From Mercurialis annua (lineage: Eukaryota > Streptophyta > Magnoliopsida > Malpighiales > Euphorbiaceae), in contig NC_065574.1 of the NCBI RefSeq assembly GCF_937616625.2, positions 10,294,501-10,358,500 on the forward strand: a stretch of 64,000 nucleotides of DNA, read 5' to 3'. A program made the position numbers and the translations under genes. Below are positions 32,107 through 45,000 of the stretch, in pieces; positions within the stretch are counted from its first letter, which is position 1; each line of letters starts with the position of its first letter. The notes beneath the pieces were generated by a model. The model was not told where the DNA came from. It was given only the letters and a program-made list of their open reading frames with translations, and did no database searches.

Positions 32107-32640
32107 AGGCAAAAGGCTCACTTTATCCCCTGAGATCGGACCGAAAGAATTAATAAGACCCTAAGGTCGAATTCTGCTCACTTTGACCCCTGACATCGTC
32201 CAAAATGGCTCATATCACACCAAAAATTTAACTCCGTCAGTTTTTCTGTCAAATGATGATGTGGCATATATGGGGAAAGTTTAAAAACATCCCTAATATT
32301 AAAAATACTTACCAATTTTATATTTATAATTTTTTTAACCATTTTCACCATCTATTCAATTAAATATCAATAATTAAAATTAAAATATTTATTAAAATTA
32401 CAATTAAAACACAATTAAATACTTCGAAACCTAATTAAACGCTTCAAAATTCAATTAAATAAATTGGAATTTAATTTACCTAATTAAAAATAAATTTAAA
32501 CTTAATTAAATGAAAAATTAAATATTTAAACTTAAAAAATTAAAAAATTAAAAAATAATTCACTGGAGAAGACGAACGGGCGAACCCGTCCGTCTTTTCC
32601 GTCTGTTCTTCTCCATGGAAGAACAGTTGGCTGTGTGAGA
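32107..32640. mobile_element. Left half of a MULE with long TIR
   Basis: Starts GGCAAAAGGCTCACTTTATC and continues with 'CCCCTGACATCG' and 'GATGATGTGGCATAT' words typical of these plant elements, then AT-rich sequence, then a core with a TTCTTCTCCATGGAAGAA hairpin at about 32608-32627. The right arm is absent. Confidence 0.5.
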
Positions 32641-33114
32641 GAGAATTGATGAATATGCATTCAGTAAATTTGCTTGATAATTTTGAAAATTCTGATTAAT
32701 TGGATGTAAGATTATACGAGCATGAGTTATGTGTTCGTTTATACATCGATTTAAATGTTTTACTGGTTAATGATTCAAGAGAGCGTAATTAGAGCCTTAA
32801 GATAGTTTTAGTTTCAATATTATATTAAATTAGTTTCAATCTATTTAATTTTAGTTTTATAATTCTTAGTTGTGAATTTAAGTTTTTAATATTAAACTAA
32901 ATCTTAATTTTATTGATGGATGAATACATGTAAGTTATTAGTTGGATAAAATGAATAATCTTCATGGATACAATGTCTAGACTTTAATTTATATTACTTG
33001 TGACAACTCCGTTCTCTTGTAGATTTCACTCAACAAGATATTGACGCCGTTGTCAAAGATTATTTATGCTTTAACACCATAATTGTTTTATTTCTACTTT
33101 AACATCATAGTTGA
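32641..33114. other. Intergenic stretch, no gene seen
   Basis: AT-rich. The words CTTTAACACCATAATTGTTTTATTTCTA at its end recur in part beyond the LTR element at about 38459, which marks it as the interrupted target sequence. (Words split for length: CTTTAACACCATAAT is the shared part.). Confidence 0.4.
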
Positions 33115-33733
33115 TGTTGTAACATTGATACCGATTGTCGAACATTTGATACTAATTGTCGTGACCGGTTTTTGACCGGATTGGTATGCGCAGCGGAATC
33201 GAAACCATTGGATAGGTATTTAATTATGGATTTGATCAACAAATAACAATATAGCAAAATAATAAATAACACAAGAGATTTACGTGGTTTTGCATTAAAG
33301 CGTACATCCATGGGCGAAAGATTCGAGCCATCTACTAATCATCAAAAGGAGTACAAAATTGATGGAGAATCACCAAATAAAGAACATCTCTAGTAAATAT
33401 GCCCTTAAAAGAAAAACCCACAAAGTGTTTCTCTCTCTACAAGAAGTAACCCAAAAGGGTAAGAATTAACTTATATTCCTCACATCACACACACCCCTTT
33501 TTTCCCCTTATTCACATCAATGTCTACATTGTGTGTTCGGTTTTTGTTGTAGTCTAAAAGATGAATAAGGTAGGCTATATATAGTGAATAAATAATCTAT
33601 ATGGTATTATGAGTATTAATCCTAATTGGATTTATACTTCCTAATTAGCCAATGATCATAAAGTTATCTTTCTCCTAAATACTTCACTAATCCTAATATA
33701 AATTGGAATTAGAATTCTAGGCATATTCCAACA
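33115..33733 (-). repeat. 3' LTR, 619 bp
   Basis: Complete copy. It matches the two halves of the other LTR at 34998-35541 and 38361-38441 with few differences, so the insertion is fairly recent. Confidence 0.88.
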
Positions 33734-34997
33734 ATCTCCACCTTGACTTGAATTCTCCAATAAACTGTGATTAATGTTGTGCCCCGCCTTCTCCATTTAA
33801 GTCCAAACTGAACTTATTCCAAAAGAGGTTCTTTGAGGAGGACCATTCAAGCTTCAAGAACGTCTTGAACTTACTGAAACCAAAATGACTTGAAGATTTA
33901 TTATCTTCGGGTGTATCAATCAAAATTTCACGAAGCTTCGAATTTTGTTGGTCTTAAAACCGATACCAGAAACAAACGTCATTAGTAGCCTATAATGATC
34001 AAATCAAAAAACAAATGTTGAGGTCGTAGCATATCCCTTAATCTTCATAAGTCGACCAACCCAATGAGCATACATCACAAGTGCAGCATCTAATCTCACT
34101 TCATCGCCAAATAACCCATAAAACTTGTAGTTTTATATATTGAGATACCAGACATGTGCATATAGAAATCATGTTGAACATTCATTATTGTTCTAACTGT
34201 CTCATTATGCATCTTGCCCTTGACTGGACCAAAATCTGAAATTCTGCATGTATTGACCGTTTGCCATAACTACACTCCACTATCAACTCAGTTGTAGTCA
34301 GAAAACCAATCGAAATTGGCAAATATGTGATATGAACAACCTGAATCTGCATAAATTTCGGATAAAAAACAATTATGCTGCAATTTAGGCGTAGACTGGT
34401 TCTCTAACCTGATTCGCCTGTAACTGCTAGCATTCAGTCCTCATCTAATTATCTTCAAACAAATTGACTTATGAGTGATCCTATAGTGACGCCGTTCAAA
34501 TTACAAACGTTGTAATCCATCTTGTGTCTAAGATTGCTACTTAACCAAACAAAATCTCTTTTGCAATATCATGATTTTATCAAAATCTGATTATGCCCAA
34601 ACAAACTCTTCATTCAACAAACTCTTAAAAGCAATTTTTAAATTCAAATCACTAATAGAATTTCATGAGAGTATAAAGAGATTACCTCAATCATTCATCT
34701 TACCAAGGCTCTATAAAATCCTCAAATAGTGTGTTTAGAAAAAGTCATACCTTTCTTCTTTGTAGTCTAAAGTGACATACGCATCTCCATCATAAAAAAT
34801 CTCCTTAAGAATTTTAATACTCAAGTCTGTCTTCAATTGGCGACTTTCGGCACTTCCAAATTTGGTGGCTTCTCTATCTCCAAATAATCTTCTTTGTGTA
34901 AAGTAATTTCGCCTTGCAAAATCCTCCAAATAATACTTTGCCATCATAATCATAATCCAAAATTGAATCTGAAAACCAAATTGGCTCTAATACCAAT

Positions 34998-37900
34998 TGT
35001 TATAACATTGATACCGATTGTCGAATCTTTGGTACCAATTGTCGTGACCGGTTCTTGACAGGATTGGTATGCGCAGCGGAATCGAAACCATTCGGTAGGT
35101 ATTTAATTATGGATTTGATCAACAAATAACAATATAGCAAAATAATAAATAACACAAGAGATTTACGTGGTTCTGCATTAAAGCGTACATCCACGGGCGA
35201 AAGATTCGAGCCATCTACTAATCATCAAAAGGAGTACAAAATTGGTGGAGAATCACCAAATAGAGAACATCTCTAGTAAATATGCCCTTAGAAGAAAAAC
35301 CCACAAAGTGTTTCTCTCTCTACAAGAAGTAACCCAAAAGGGTAAGAATTAACTTATATTCCTCACATCACACACACCCCTTTTTCCCCCTTATTCACAT
35401 CTATGTCTACATTGTGTGTTCGGTTTTTGTTGTAGTCTAAAAGATGAATAAAGTAGGCTATATATAGTGAATAAATAATCTATATGGTATTAGGAGTATT
35501 AATCCTAATTGGATTTATACTTCCTAATTAGCCAATGATCATGTCACAACCCATTTTCATGAATCGTGACCGGCGCTAGGGTATGGGTATGGTTGTACCA
35601 AAACCCGTAGCTAGCCTTGCGGATAACCAACTTAAACAGTTATAACAATGTACCTGCAGAAAACCACATGCTCGGGGGCAACCGAGACTTCAACCTTGTC
35701 TAGCAGTACAATAAGCAACATATATTCAAAGTATGCTATCTCAACTTATAACTCCAACAATGTGGGAATATAATATAAATATCATAAATATTGTAATCAT
35801 GCCAAAAGCGATAAAGTAATTACCAACAAACAACTGTCTAAAAATATAGTATAAGGCTAAAATATAAATAATCTGATACTACTACTGCGGTCTAAGAGTT
35901 TAAAACAGTTCGACTCTCTTATTCTGAAAATAAAATAAAAACCTCAGGGAATAAAGAAACGGAGATCGACCAAAGCTCAAATCATAAACCTGGATAATTT
36001 GGGAAAACAACGGGGTCAGATTTACTGAGTAGAGTTTATATAACCATTTACATTTATTAAGTTGAAAACCTTTAAAAACGTTTAATAAACCATTTTTATT
36101 ATGGATTATCAATGAAACCCTAAACCACAATTCTAAATCCATTGTCGTGTCGGTGAGACGTATCTCAATAACTGATCCCCGACTATCACTTAATAAATAG
36201 TGAGCCCAGGAGACGTATCTTCCACCGGTGCCCTCACTAAGGTGAGACGTATCTCAAACCTACCTCAATACCATAATCATTACCGGTGCGCACGCAGTCC
36301 CGATGATGCCCATCGAGTAGCACGTTCCAAATCAAATCCACAATGCCGAAAACAGTTCATAAGCTGCTTATACATATATATATACAAAATAATATGTTTG
36401 CTTAATAAAGAGGTAAATAGAGATATAAACTCACTGCTTGCTAAATCCACGTGATCCTGACAAGCACCTAACTCTGGTTCGCCTCTGAAGTACGAACAGT
36501 CGACGAGTCTAAATAAAATATTAAAATCATAATTAAAATCAGACCCTAACTCTAAAAAGTACTAGACACCACATAGGACTAGCACAACGCAAAACCAAGT
36601 CACATTTAATAAACACTTATATTAAATGCATTCCAAATATAACCCAAGTTATAAAGTACAAATCATATAAACATATTTAAAATGGTACATAAAATAATTA
36701 AATAAATCCGAGTTAAAATCCATATTAGTGAGTCAGCCGAGTTATTAAAAACTACCAACCTTCTTCCCACTTGTTGGGCGACCACAGTCTAACCCAAACC
36801 AAAACTTTATTAAATTTATAAACCCGAGTTTATTGATAAATAATTATCTATATTAAAATAGAATTTAATATCTTATAATTCAAGTAACCCAAGTTACAAC
36901 CAAAACTTAATTATTTTAAGTTATAAAAGTCTAGGGACTAAACTGTACTTTAGCCAACTAGGGACTAAACTGTACTTTAACTAAATTGATATCCGAAATC
37001 AAATTAATTGCTTTTGTTTATAATTAAAACCAACCATAAAGTTATTAACCAAAAATCCACTTAATTAAGTTATAAAATAAGTTCAGGGGCTAATTTGTAA
37101 ATTAGCCAATTTTATGCCAATTTGATATTCTTATTTAAATAAAATTACCCGAGTAATTATATTAGCTAAATTTATCAATAGCTATCGTTTTTGACTTAAA
37201 AATTATAATCAAATATGTATTAAAGTTGTTATCAAACAAAAGTAACTTGAGGGACTTATTAGCTTCAAACAAAAATCAATGGTGATCAAAGTGGCTTTTA
37301 TACCATCTTCTCCAAATTTGAATCTGTAACTCACCCGCCCCCATTATACTTCCAAATCATGAAGTAGTTGTATCAAAACCATAACAAAACATAACAAACA
37401 AGCCAACCAATTACCAAGCTCATGATTCTTAACAACTTAACTAACAAATTCATATCATCGAATCAAAAACGGAACCAACGATTCAACACAACAAGCAGCA
37501 ACTGACATCGATTTAAGGATTAGAAACGGTGAGGTAAAACTCTAGACGGAAACTTAAACTATTATCGTTTAATCATTCCAAAGGATTTGTAACAATTAAA
37601 ACATTAACATCAAAGCCAAAAAGGAAGGAAACATTCGGCAGAATTGAATTTAATAAGAAACAGAACTTAGTTTGCGTACCAATGTGATGAAACGGCGGCG
37701 ATTGAAACGAGATCGGCGGCACACCGTTTGGCGAAAACAAGGATGCGAGTTGTAGATACGAGAGTCTAGAATCTCTGAGATTAAACGGAATTGATTTTGA
37801 TCTATAAACGAATGAGAACGATCAACAATTCGGAGATGCCGTTACTAAGCCTAAACTGAAATCAAGTATAATGAAAGAAACTAAGCACGAACACTTACCG

Positions 37901-38441
37901 GATTGGAATGGAGGGATGAATGATGATTGAAGATGAAGTTCAGATGTTAAGGTGAGGAATGGCGGCTGAGTTTGTGAAATAGAGAATGAAATTTAGGTTA
38001 GGAAAAGAAGAAACGTAGCAGGTTACGTTTTTAAAAGATAAAGGAATTGTTGAGTTTCATAAGCTGCAATATAGCTTATTCATATAACATGGAAGTGTGG
38101 GCCTTTCATCAATACAAGAATGGGCCACGTTAAAGAAGAAAACAATGCATGGGTTTTCATTTCATGCATGGCACATTTTTTTAAAAAAATTTAATAATAC
38201 ACACTAAACACGAATCGGACCACAATCGAATCAACGAGCGACTAAAATAAAATTAAATAAAATATAATAATAATAATAAATTACTTAAGATTTGACGGAA
38301 ATGAAAAAAATTAAAATTAAAATTTAAAACGAAAATAATTCAAAAATACGGGATATTACAGATCATAAAGTTATCTTTCTCCTAAATACTTCACTAATCC
38401 TAATATAAATTGGAATTAGAATTTTAGGCAATATTCCAACA
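34998..38441 (-). repeat. 5' LTR, split by a solo LTR
   Basis: About 620 bp of LTR sequence in two parts, 34998-35541 and 38366-38441. Restored to continuity at the GATCA target site. Confidence 0.88.
35542..38360 (-). mobile_element. Solo LTR of a gypsy-type element, 2819 bp
   Basis: On the plus strand it begins TGTCACAACCC and ends GGGATATTACA, with a perfect 5-bp target duplication GATCA (35537-35541 and 38361-38365). Read on the minus strand, TGTAATATCCC to GGGTTGTGACA is the familiar form of long gypsy LTRs. I see no internal repeat of its own ends, primer site or coding region, so it looks like a single LTR left by recombination. A short-LTR element whose LTRs have decayed is less likely. 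Confidence 0.75.
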
Positions 38442-38526
38442 ATTGATTTATTTCAGCTTTAACACCATAATTTATTTATATACGCTTGATTAAGTTTTTA
38501 TTTCTATTTTTTTGCATTACTTGAGT

Positions 38527-39058
38527 TGTTAAAAATTATTAAGTGTGATGGTAATCCCACATTGAAAAGATATGAGTAGAATGTGGAATATATAAGTGGA
38601 ATGAACTACCTAACCGATGACCTTAGGGTTTTGGGTTTGATGTGGTGTCCGACCCACGGTTATATGGTTCACATTCTGGGTCTCATGAATGTATTCTCCC
38701 ATACATTACGCTCAATTTGGACCAATAATTGGTATCAGAGCCCGGTTCGGCTGGGTGGAACTTGGTGACTCCAGGTCTACCATCCCGAAAAGGTTAGAGT
38801 CTAGTTCCGAGGTAAGTTGAGCGACATAATGTGAAAGGGTATCACATTTAAGGGGGAGATTGTTGAATATTAAGTGTGATGGAAATCCCACATTGGAAAG
38901 ATATGAGTAGAATGTGGAATATATAAGTGGAATGAACTACCTAACCCATTACCTTAGGGTTTTGGGTTTAATGTGGTGTCCGGCCCACGGTTATATGGTT
39001 CACATTCTGGATCTCATGAATGTATTCTTCCATACATTACGCTCAATTTGGACCAACA
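38527..39058 (+). mobile_element. TRIM retrotransposon, complete, 532 bp
   Basis: Two direct LTRs of about 200 bp (38527-38727 and 38861-39058), starting TGTTGAATATTAAGTG on the right copy and ending GGACCAACA. After the left LTR comes TTGGTATCAGAGC (38729-38741), an initiator-Met tRNA primer site. Before the right LTR comes AAGGGGGAGAT, a polypurine tract. TGAGT/TGAGA flanks it. The 133-bp interior has no gene. Small open frames in the LTRs are not genes. Confidence 0.92.
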
Positions 39059-39266
39059 TGAGATTTTGTAGATTTTCATTTTATATAATTGGGGAGGAAG
39101 GGGCGCTAGTTGGAAAATTTTAACCCACAACTTAATAATTTACTATCTAGCTCTTATATCATTTAAGATATAGTTTATTGGTGGTTTGTAGATCGATCTC
39201 CAGGTAATGCTATTATTGGTGTATACATAATACACGTTGTTCAAAATTGACACTATTAGCTAAAAA

Positions 39267-39594
39267 AAGTTAATGTCGCAAAAATTCACCAACTTTACAC
39301 GTTTTTTTATTTTAATCACGCCGTTCAAAAATCATCAATTTCATACATGAACTATCAATTTTTCTCAAATTCATATACCGTCCAAAAATCCGGTAAAATT
39401 TGTTGAGTTGCAACCCAATATTAACATGTCATAACGAATCAGATAGTGACACGTCGGTAATTTTTGTCAGATTATTGAAGGGGGTATGAATTTGAGAAAA
39501 TTTGGTAGTTGGTGTATGAAAATGACGATTTTTAAACGGCGTGATTAAAATGAGAAAACGTGTAAAGTTGGTGAATTTTTTTTGACATTATCCC
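39267..39594. mobile_element. MULE-type palindromic MITE
   Basis: Inverted arms of about 130 bp share AATTCACCAACTTTACACG and ATTTTAATCACGCCGTT in both orientations. The right end reads CATTATCCC; the left end (AAGTTAATG) is degenerate. Related to the element at 57488-57858. Target duplication not clear. Confidence 0.75.
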
Positions 39595-39784
39595 AAACAA
39601 AATATAGAGATCTTTAATTTTTTCTTTTTATTTATATAATTTTAGGACTGTAAAAATTATTTTTGAAAAATATTTATGTCAATATAATCAAAATTATTGA
39701 TATACAAAAAATAATTTTACTTTAAATATAATCAAATATACATGAAGTAAATAAATATAACTTTTAAACAAAGCAAAAAAAGTA

Positions 39785-40330
39785 CTCCCTCTATTTTTTT
39801 TAGTTGTCACTTTAGGCAAATGTGTTTTTCCATCAATAGTTGTCTTTTTAGAAATTCAAGATAATATTAGTTAGTATCTTTCAAATTTATCCTCCCCTAA
39901 TAAATGACTTTATGACTCAATTTACAAAAGCATTTATTAAATAGTAGGGTTATTTGAGTATTTACTCTCATAATTTAAAATAAAAACCCCACTTTCTTAA
40001 TATGTACTCCCTCCGGTCCATAATATTTGTCGTATTTGAGAAATTTTTTTTGTTCATAATATTTGTCATGTTATAATATCAAGAGAGCATTAATTGCTAT
40101 TTTTTCATATTTGTCCCATTAATTTATTGAAATAATATAATAAACAAATGAAAATGGTAGTCATAAATGTAAACAAGTTTCAATGTAGAATTAACTTAGT
40201 AAAAGTGTTTACAAATTAAGACATATTAATTGTTTTCTTAGTTCTTGTGCCAAAGCCAAATGCGACAAATATTATGGACCGGAGGGAGTACAATTTTAGC
40301 TAAATGGACAATTAAAAAAAATGGAGGGAG
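39785..40330. mobile_element. Stowaway-type MITE containing a second MITE
   Basis: Ends CTCCCTCTATTTTTTT and its near-complement, with TA at 39783-39784 and 40331-40332. Without the inner element it is about 262 bp. It lies downstream of PMEI gene 6 and is absent from the matching flanks of genes 7 and 8. Confidence 0.9.
40007..40288. mobile_element. Inner Stowaway-type MITE, 282 bp
   Basis: Ends CTCCCTCCGGTCCATAAT and ATTATGGACCGGAGGGAG, flanked by TA (40005-40006, 40289-40290). It is inserted inside the MITE at 39785-40330. TIR identity continues inward with GACAAATATT. Confidence 0.93.
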
Positions 40331-40517
40331 TATCATACATTTATAAAGAAACATTAATGAATTTTGAATTGTTATTACAATGGAATGGAAAGGGTAGAAT
40401 CTCAAATTTATTCCTACGGCTGCCATTAAGCTACACATGCCGTGATAAATTAATAATTAAATAAGAGTTGACAAAATTGAGAGGCCATTGACTGATCGTG
40501 AATAATTTGTCTTTTAT

Positions 40518-41126
40518 TTATTTAATTAAGCTCTTAGCAATATCCACTCCATATCCGAGCAATTCCACCAATGTAGCATCAATATTCTTGATGGGTGATT
40601 TATCGTGCGGATGATCAGCAAAAGATTTTTCACACACATTTATAAATCTAATGGAACCATTAAGTAAACCCTTGGCAGCTTTAATATCTAATGGAACAGA
40701 ACATTCAACGAAAGCCTTAATAAGGTTCACAATAATCCCACCATAAGATTCTAAACAAATCTTAAGGGGCTCCGATATTTCCTTCGGTATCGAATGATCT
40801 TTTTTTGCTCTCGCAATCACCGAAACTCCGATTTCGACATCCTGAAATGCAGCGTCTATTATCAAGTGGAGAGCTGAAACGGGATCGGTTGATGATCCTG
40901 CTAACGGAGTGAGAAACTTAATGCAGTTATTAGGGGTTTTAGTAACATTGCAAATTTTGTCAACGGGAGAAATGTTCGTTAACTTCGAAGATGTCGATGG
41001 AGATGTCGATGAAGATGCCGATTTAGATGTCGATTGCGATATGATGCTTGACGTAGAGGACGGGGCGGACAATGAAAGAATCAAATACAAAAATAAAAAG
41101 ATGGAAATTGACTTATTGAACTCCAT
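40518..41126 (-). CDS. PMEI-like protein, subfamily II, gene 6
   Basis: A 202-residue secreted PMEI-family protein. I use the Met of MEFNKSIS, seven codons inside a longer frame, by comparison with genes 5 and 8. Signal peptide about 1-20; linker 21-55 is nearly all Ser/Thr. Canonical cysteines: Cys59 and Cys68 (KICNVTKTPNNC), Cys124 (LKICLESY) and Cys165 (INVCEKSF). An extra Cys142 (FVECSVP) is unique to this copy. C terminus YGVDIAKSLIK. It shares 5' and 3' flanks with genes 7 and 8, so all three arose by segmental duplication. The extra cysteine could allow dimerisation, which is only a guess. Confidence 0.9.
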   Translation of the reverse strand: MEFNKSISIFLFLYLILSLSAPSSTSSIISQSTSKSASSSTSPSTSSKLTNISPVDKICNVTKTPNNCIKFLTPLAGSSTDPVSALHLIIDAAFQDVEIGVSVIARAKKDHSIPKEISEPLKICLESYGGIIVNLIKAFVECSVPLDIKAAKGLLNGSIRFINVCEKSFADHPHDKSPIKNIDATLVELLGYGVDIAKSLIK

Positions 41127-41205
41127 TTTTTCAGTATTATGGCTCACACGAGTTGTTTTATAGATATCTTAATTGAGTATATGAAGAAAACAAAGAAAAA
41201 ATTGA

Positions 41206-41214
41206 ATTATATAG
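41206..41214 (-). promoter_or_regulatory. TATA box of PMEI gene 6
   Basis: CTATATAAT on the minus strand, about 85 bp before the ATG, inside a 5' block conserved in genes 6, 7 and 8. Confidence 0.65.
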
Positions 41215-41217
41215 AGG

Positions 41218-41345
41218 TTGTTGTGGCTAAGTATAGTAGAATTACCTGTAGTTATATTTAAAGGAGCCATAAATAATTAGTTTCTATTGATAGATAAAAA
41301 TATGCATAAATTGAGCTATTTATTCCTTGTTTAATATGTCTATTT
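41218..41345 (-). promoter_or_regulatory. Conserved upstream block of PMEI genes 6-8 (gene 6 copy)
   Basis: The words GTTGTGGCTAAGTATAG, GGAGCCATAAATAATTAG and GAGCTATTTATTCCTTG (plus-strand reading) recur in order at 56307-56435 and 62398-62510. The region may hold cis-elements or may simply be recent duplicated DNA. Confidence 0.5.
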
Positions 41346-41455
41346 ATATAGATTTTTCAAATAAAGCTTTCAGATTTGATTCTCTCTCATTTCGCATGCT
41401 AAAAAAAAAATATGCATGACATTGACCACCCCTGTGGCGAATTTGAATTATATAC

Positions 41456-41575
41456 AGGGGCGGCGTTTTTTAATTTATTATAAATTTAAAAAATTAATTA
41501 TTAGGATTTATTTGAACGTTTTTTAAGTTGAGGAATTTGTTTGTATTTTTTAAATAAAAAAATATAATACACCAC
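41456..41575. mobile_element. MULE arm remnant
   Basis: Resembles the right arm of the remnant at 54890-55015 and, inverted, part of the left arm of 57880-58470: AAAATTAATTATTAGGA, then GTTGAG-GA-TT-GTTTGTATTTTT. Only this arm is present. Confidence 0.45.
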
Positions 41576-42040
41576 TTCTATTTAGTTGTTTTTGATGTTT
41601 TCATTCTTAAATTAATTAAATCGTCATAATTTTTTATACATCGAACATTGCGTTTAGCTTTGATAAAACTTTTCGTTGAATTTTTTTTTACTTTAATGTC
41701 TCAACTTGTCGACCGAATTCCTCATTCCAGGTGCGACGGTAACGTTTTTGCTTTGGAAAATATAATAGAGTTTTTTAGACAAATACCCCTAAAACACATA
41801 AATAATCTCACGGCTACTACAGAAAATTAATTATAATCATATTACCGTTAACCTTAATTTCTTATAATAAATAAACTTCTTAAATTGCCAAATTACGATT
41901 CTCTTCCATTCCATTCCTTCTCGCGATTTTCTGTCAAGCTAAAATTCTCTCAATCTCCATCTCGCAAAGATTCTCTGAAGCTCAAAATCGGAAATTCAGA
42001 GAAGATTGAAGAAAAATAATTGCAGTTCATTACATCGAAG

Positions 42041-45000
42041 ATGTTTCGATCAAATACAGAAGACATTAATCAGTCAAATTTGAAGAATACTCGAGGAATC
42101 GCATATGATATGACTTTAATAAGCGATTCAGGTTAGAAACTGATCAATCGCGACTCATATTCAATTGTTTGATTTTAAAATTAAATTGACTAAATCACTT
42201 AGTTAGGTAACTGTTATATCAGATCAATCGCGTAGTTAGGTAACTAGATACATTGATAATCATTCAAAATTGAATACGTTGATAGTTTTGCTGCTGTTTT
42301 TTGTTGATACTTACTTAAAATTTGTGATAATTATTGTATTTTGAATTTACTGAAGCTGTTATAGAGGTTTTAATAATTAGTGATGTGTTGATGGTTTACT
42401 AAATGGTTAATAAGTCTTTACTGATAACTTGAAAGATTATTCAATTTGCTTTATGTTTTATTGTTGATAATTACTTAAAATTGTGATAATTAGTGTATAT
42501 TTTCAATGTACTGAAGCAGTTATAGAATTTTTATTGATTTATTGATCTGTTGATGGTTTACTAAATGGTTAATAAGTCTTTACTGATAACTTGAAAGATT
42601 ATTCAATTTCTTTAAGTTTTATAGTTGATAATTAGTGTATTTAGAGTGTACTGATGCAGTTTTAGAATTTTTAATGATTATTGATCTGCTGATGGTTTAC
42701 TAAATGGTTAATAAGCCTTTACTGATACCTTGATTTCAATTTCTTTAGGTTTTATAGTTGATAATTAACTAAATATTGTCATAATTAGTGTATTTTGAGT
42801 GTACTAATGAAGTTATAGAAGTTTAATTATTATTGACATGATGATGGTTTACTAAATGTTTAATAAGCCTTTACTGATACCTTCAATTCAATTTCTTTAA
42901 GTTTTATAGTTGATAGTTAATTAAATTTTGTAGTAATTAGTGTATTTTGACTGTATTGTGAAAACAAACCATATTACATAACAACATTATGTATTTTGAC
43001 TATACTAATGTTAAATCATTAAAATGCAGCAAAAGGAACACTGAAGGCTCTTGTGCACTATGATGGAGTATGGGATGAGCATTTTAATTACTCCAACTAC
43101 AAGATGAAAGGAATACTGATAAGGGAAGACACAACCTTTGAAGAAATTAAGAAATTGATAGCAGGTATACTAGAGGTAAACATTTGGGAAACCAAAATGG
43201 AAATCAGATTTCAGTTAGAAAGCAACTACCAAACTTTAGAAATTGAAGATAATGTCAGCCTGCAATTCTACATTGAAATGAAAAAAGATGAACCGCGAGT
43301 AACCAGTTTTCCATTATGTGTTACAACAAGAAAATTTGAAGATCAGTCACAAATACAAAATATCAACAGTGAAGCTTCTATTGGAATTATTAAAGAACAA
43401 TTTGTGGATACAACATCTAGTAGTGGCACTGCAATTGATATTATAAAATATGCAGAAATCTTATACAACCAGACAAGAAAAGAAGATGAGGAAGCTGAAA
43501 GTAAACCACAAGAAATCAACATCGTCACTGATCCAAAAATAACAGAAATCTATGTTTGACAGATCTTCAAAGACAAAAAAATTATGAAGACAAGTTTCTG
43601 TTTCTACACAATTGCTAACCAATTTCAGTATAAAGTTAGTAAGTCTTGCAAAAGAAAATATATAGTCAATTGCATTGATGAAGATTGCAGGTGGACAGTG
43701 AGAGCTTCAAGAGATGGAAAGACAAATATGTTTGTGATTAGAAGAATGATAAACATCCACACATGCCCACCAAATATAAGAATGGATGACAAAAGGCAAG
43801 CAACAGCTTCAATAATAGGGGAACATATAAAAATGAAGTTCTTGGATATAAAAACAATCTATACTCCAGCTGATATTATTGCAGATATTCAGAGAGATTT
43901 TGGGATTGTTTTGAGTTACAATAGGGCATGGAGGTCAAAAGTAAAGGCACTAAACCAAATTAGAGGCAGTCCGCGCGACTCGTATTCAATTTTGCCTGGA
44001 TATTTGCACATGCTTCTACAAACTAATCCAGGGTCAGTTGTGGATCTTCATACAACTGATGAAAACAAATTTGAATATATGTTTATGGCTCTAGATGCTT
44101 CTATTAAAGGTTGGAGATACTGTAGACCAATAATTGTAGTAGATGGAACATTTTTGAAGTCAAACTACGGTGGAATATTAATAACAGCAAGTACACAAGA
44201 CGGAAATGGTAAGATTTTCCCCCTTGCTTTTGCAATTGTTGATTCCGAAAACGATGATTCTTGGGAATATTTTTTTTTTAAATTGAAAGAAGCATTTGGT
44301 GGAAGAAATGGGCTGTGTATTGTTTCAGATAGGCCTTTGAGTATATTGAATGGTGTCAAAAAGGTTTTTCCTGAAGCAAGTCATGCAATATGTATGTACC
44401 ATTTGCTAAGTAACATCAAATCAAAGTTCAAACACGATCCGGATACATTGAGAGACTGTTTCTATGGAGCTGCAAGATCATACACAACTAAGGGATTTGA
44501 CTACTACATGAAAGAGCTTGATGCCATTAATGCCGGAATTCGAAAGTACCTAACAGATATTAGGATCGAGAAGTGGGAAAGAGCACATTGTAAAGCTAAT
44601 AGGTATGACTAACAAAAAATAATATTAGTTAACTGATAATTCTTTATAAGTTGGATATGACTATTTTTTATATAGTTAACTGACAGTTTCCTTTATATTT
44701 ACTGTAAGTTTGTTATATAAATTACAACAAGTTTGATCATAATTTGCAAAATATTAGGTACTCGACAATGACATCGAATATCGCCGAGTCTTTGAATGCA
44801 GCAATCAAGGCAGCTAGGGAATTACCAATAACAACGCTCCTGGAAAGTTTGAGACGTTTGATGCAAGAATGGAGTTATGCTAACAGAAATATTGCAATTT
44901 GTACATTTACTAAGCTGACAAACAAAGCAGAACATGAACTCAGAAATCACTATGCATCATCTTTAAGAATGAAGGTAAATTTTCAATTACTGTACATTTT

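Larger units (their letters stand above)
33115..38441 (-). mobile_element. LTR retrotransposon, non-autonomous, minus strand
   Basis: Read on the minus strand: a 5' LTR (34998-38441, interrupted), a primer-binding site directly after it (34981-34997, TTGGTATTAGAGCC, complementary to initiator Met-tRNA), about 1.2 kb of interior, a polypurine tract (33734-33745, AAGGTGGAGAT), and the 3' LTR (33115-33733). LTRs begin TGTTGGAATAT and end in ACA. Flanking GTTGA/ATTGA is the probable 5-bp target duplication with one change. The interior has no intact gag or pol; a 72-codon frame at 34735-34953 follows the primer site but matches nothing I know. LTR edges and tract are of the copia type. Confidence 0.85.

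Noticed and set aside
42300..42960. CRISPR-like array
   Set aside because: Units of ~150 bp differ by indels and lie in a plant intron; no short identical repeats with unique spacers.
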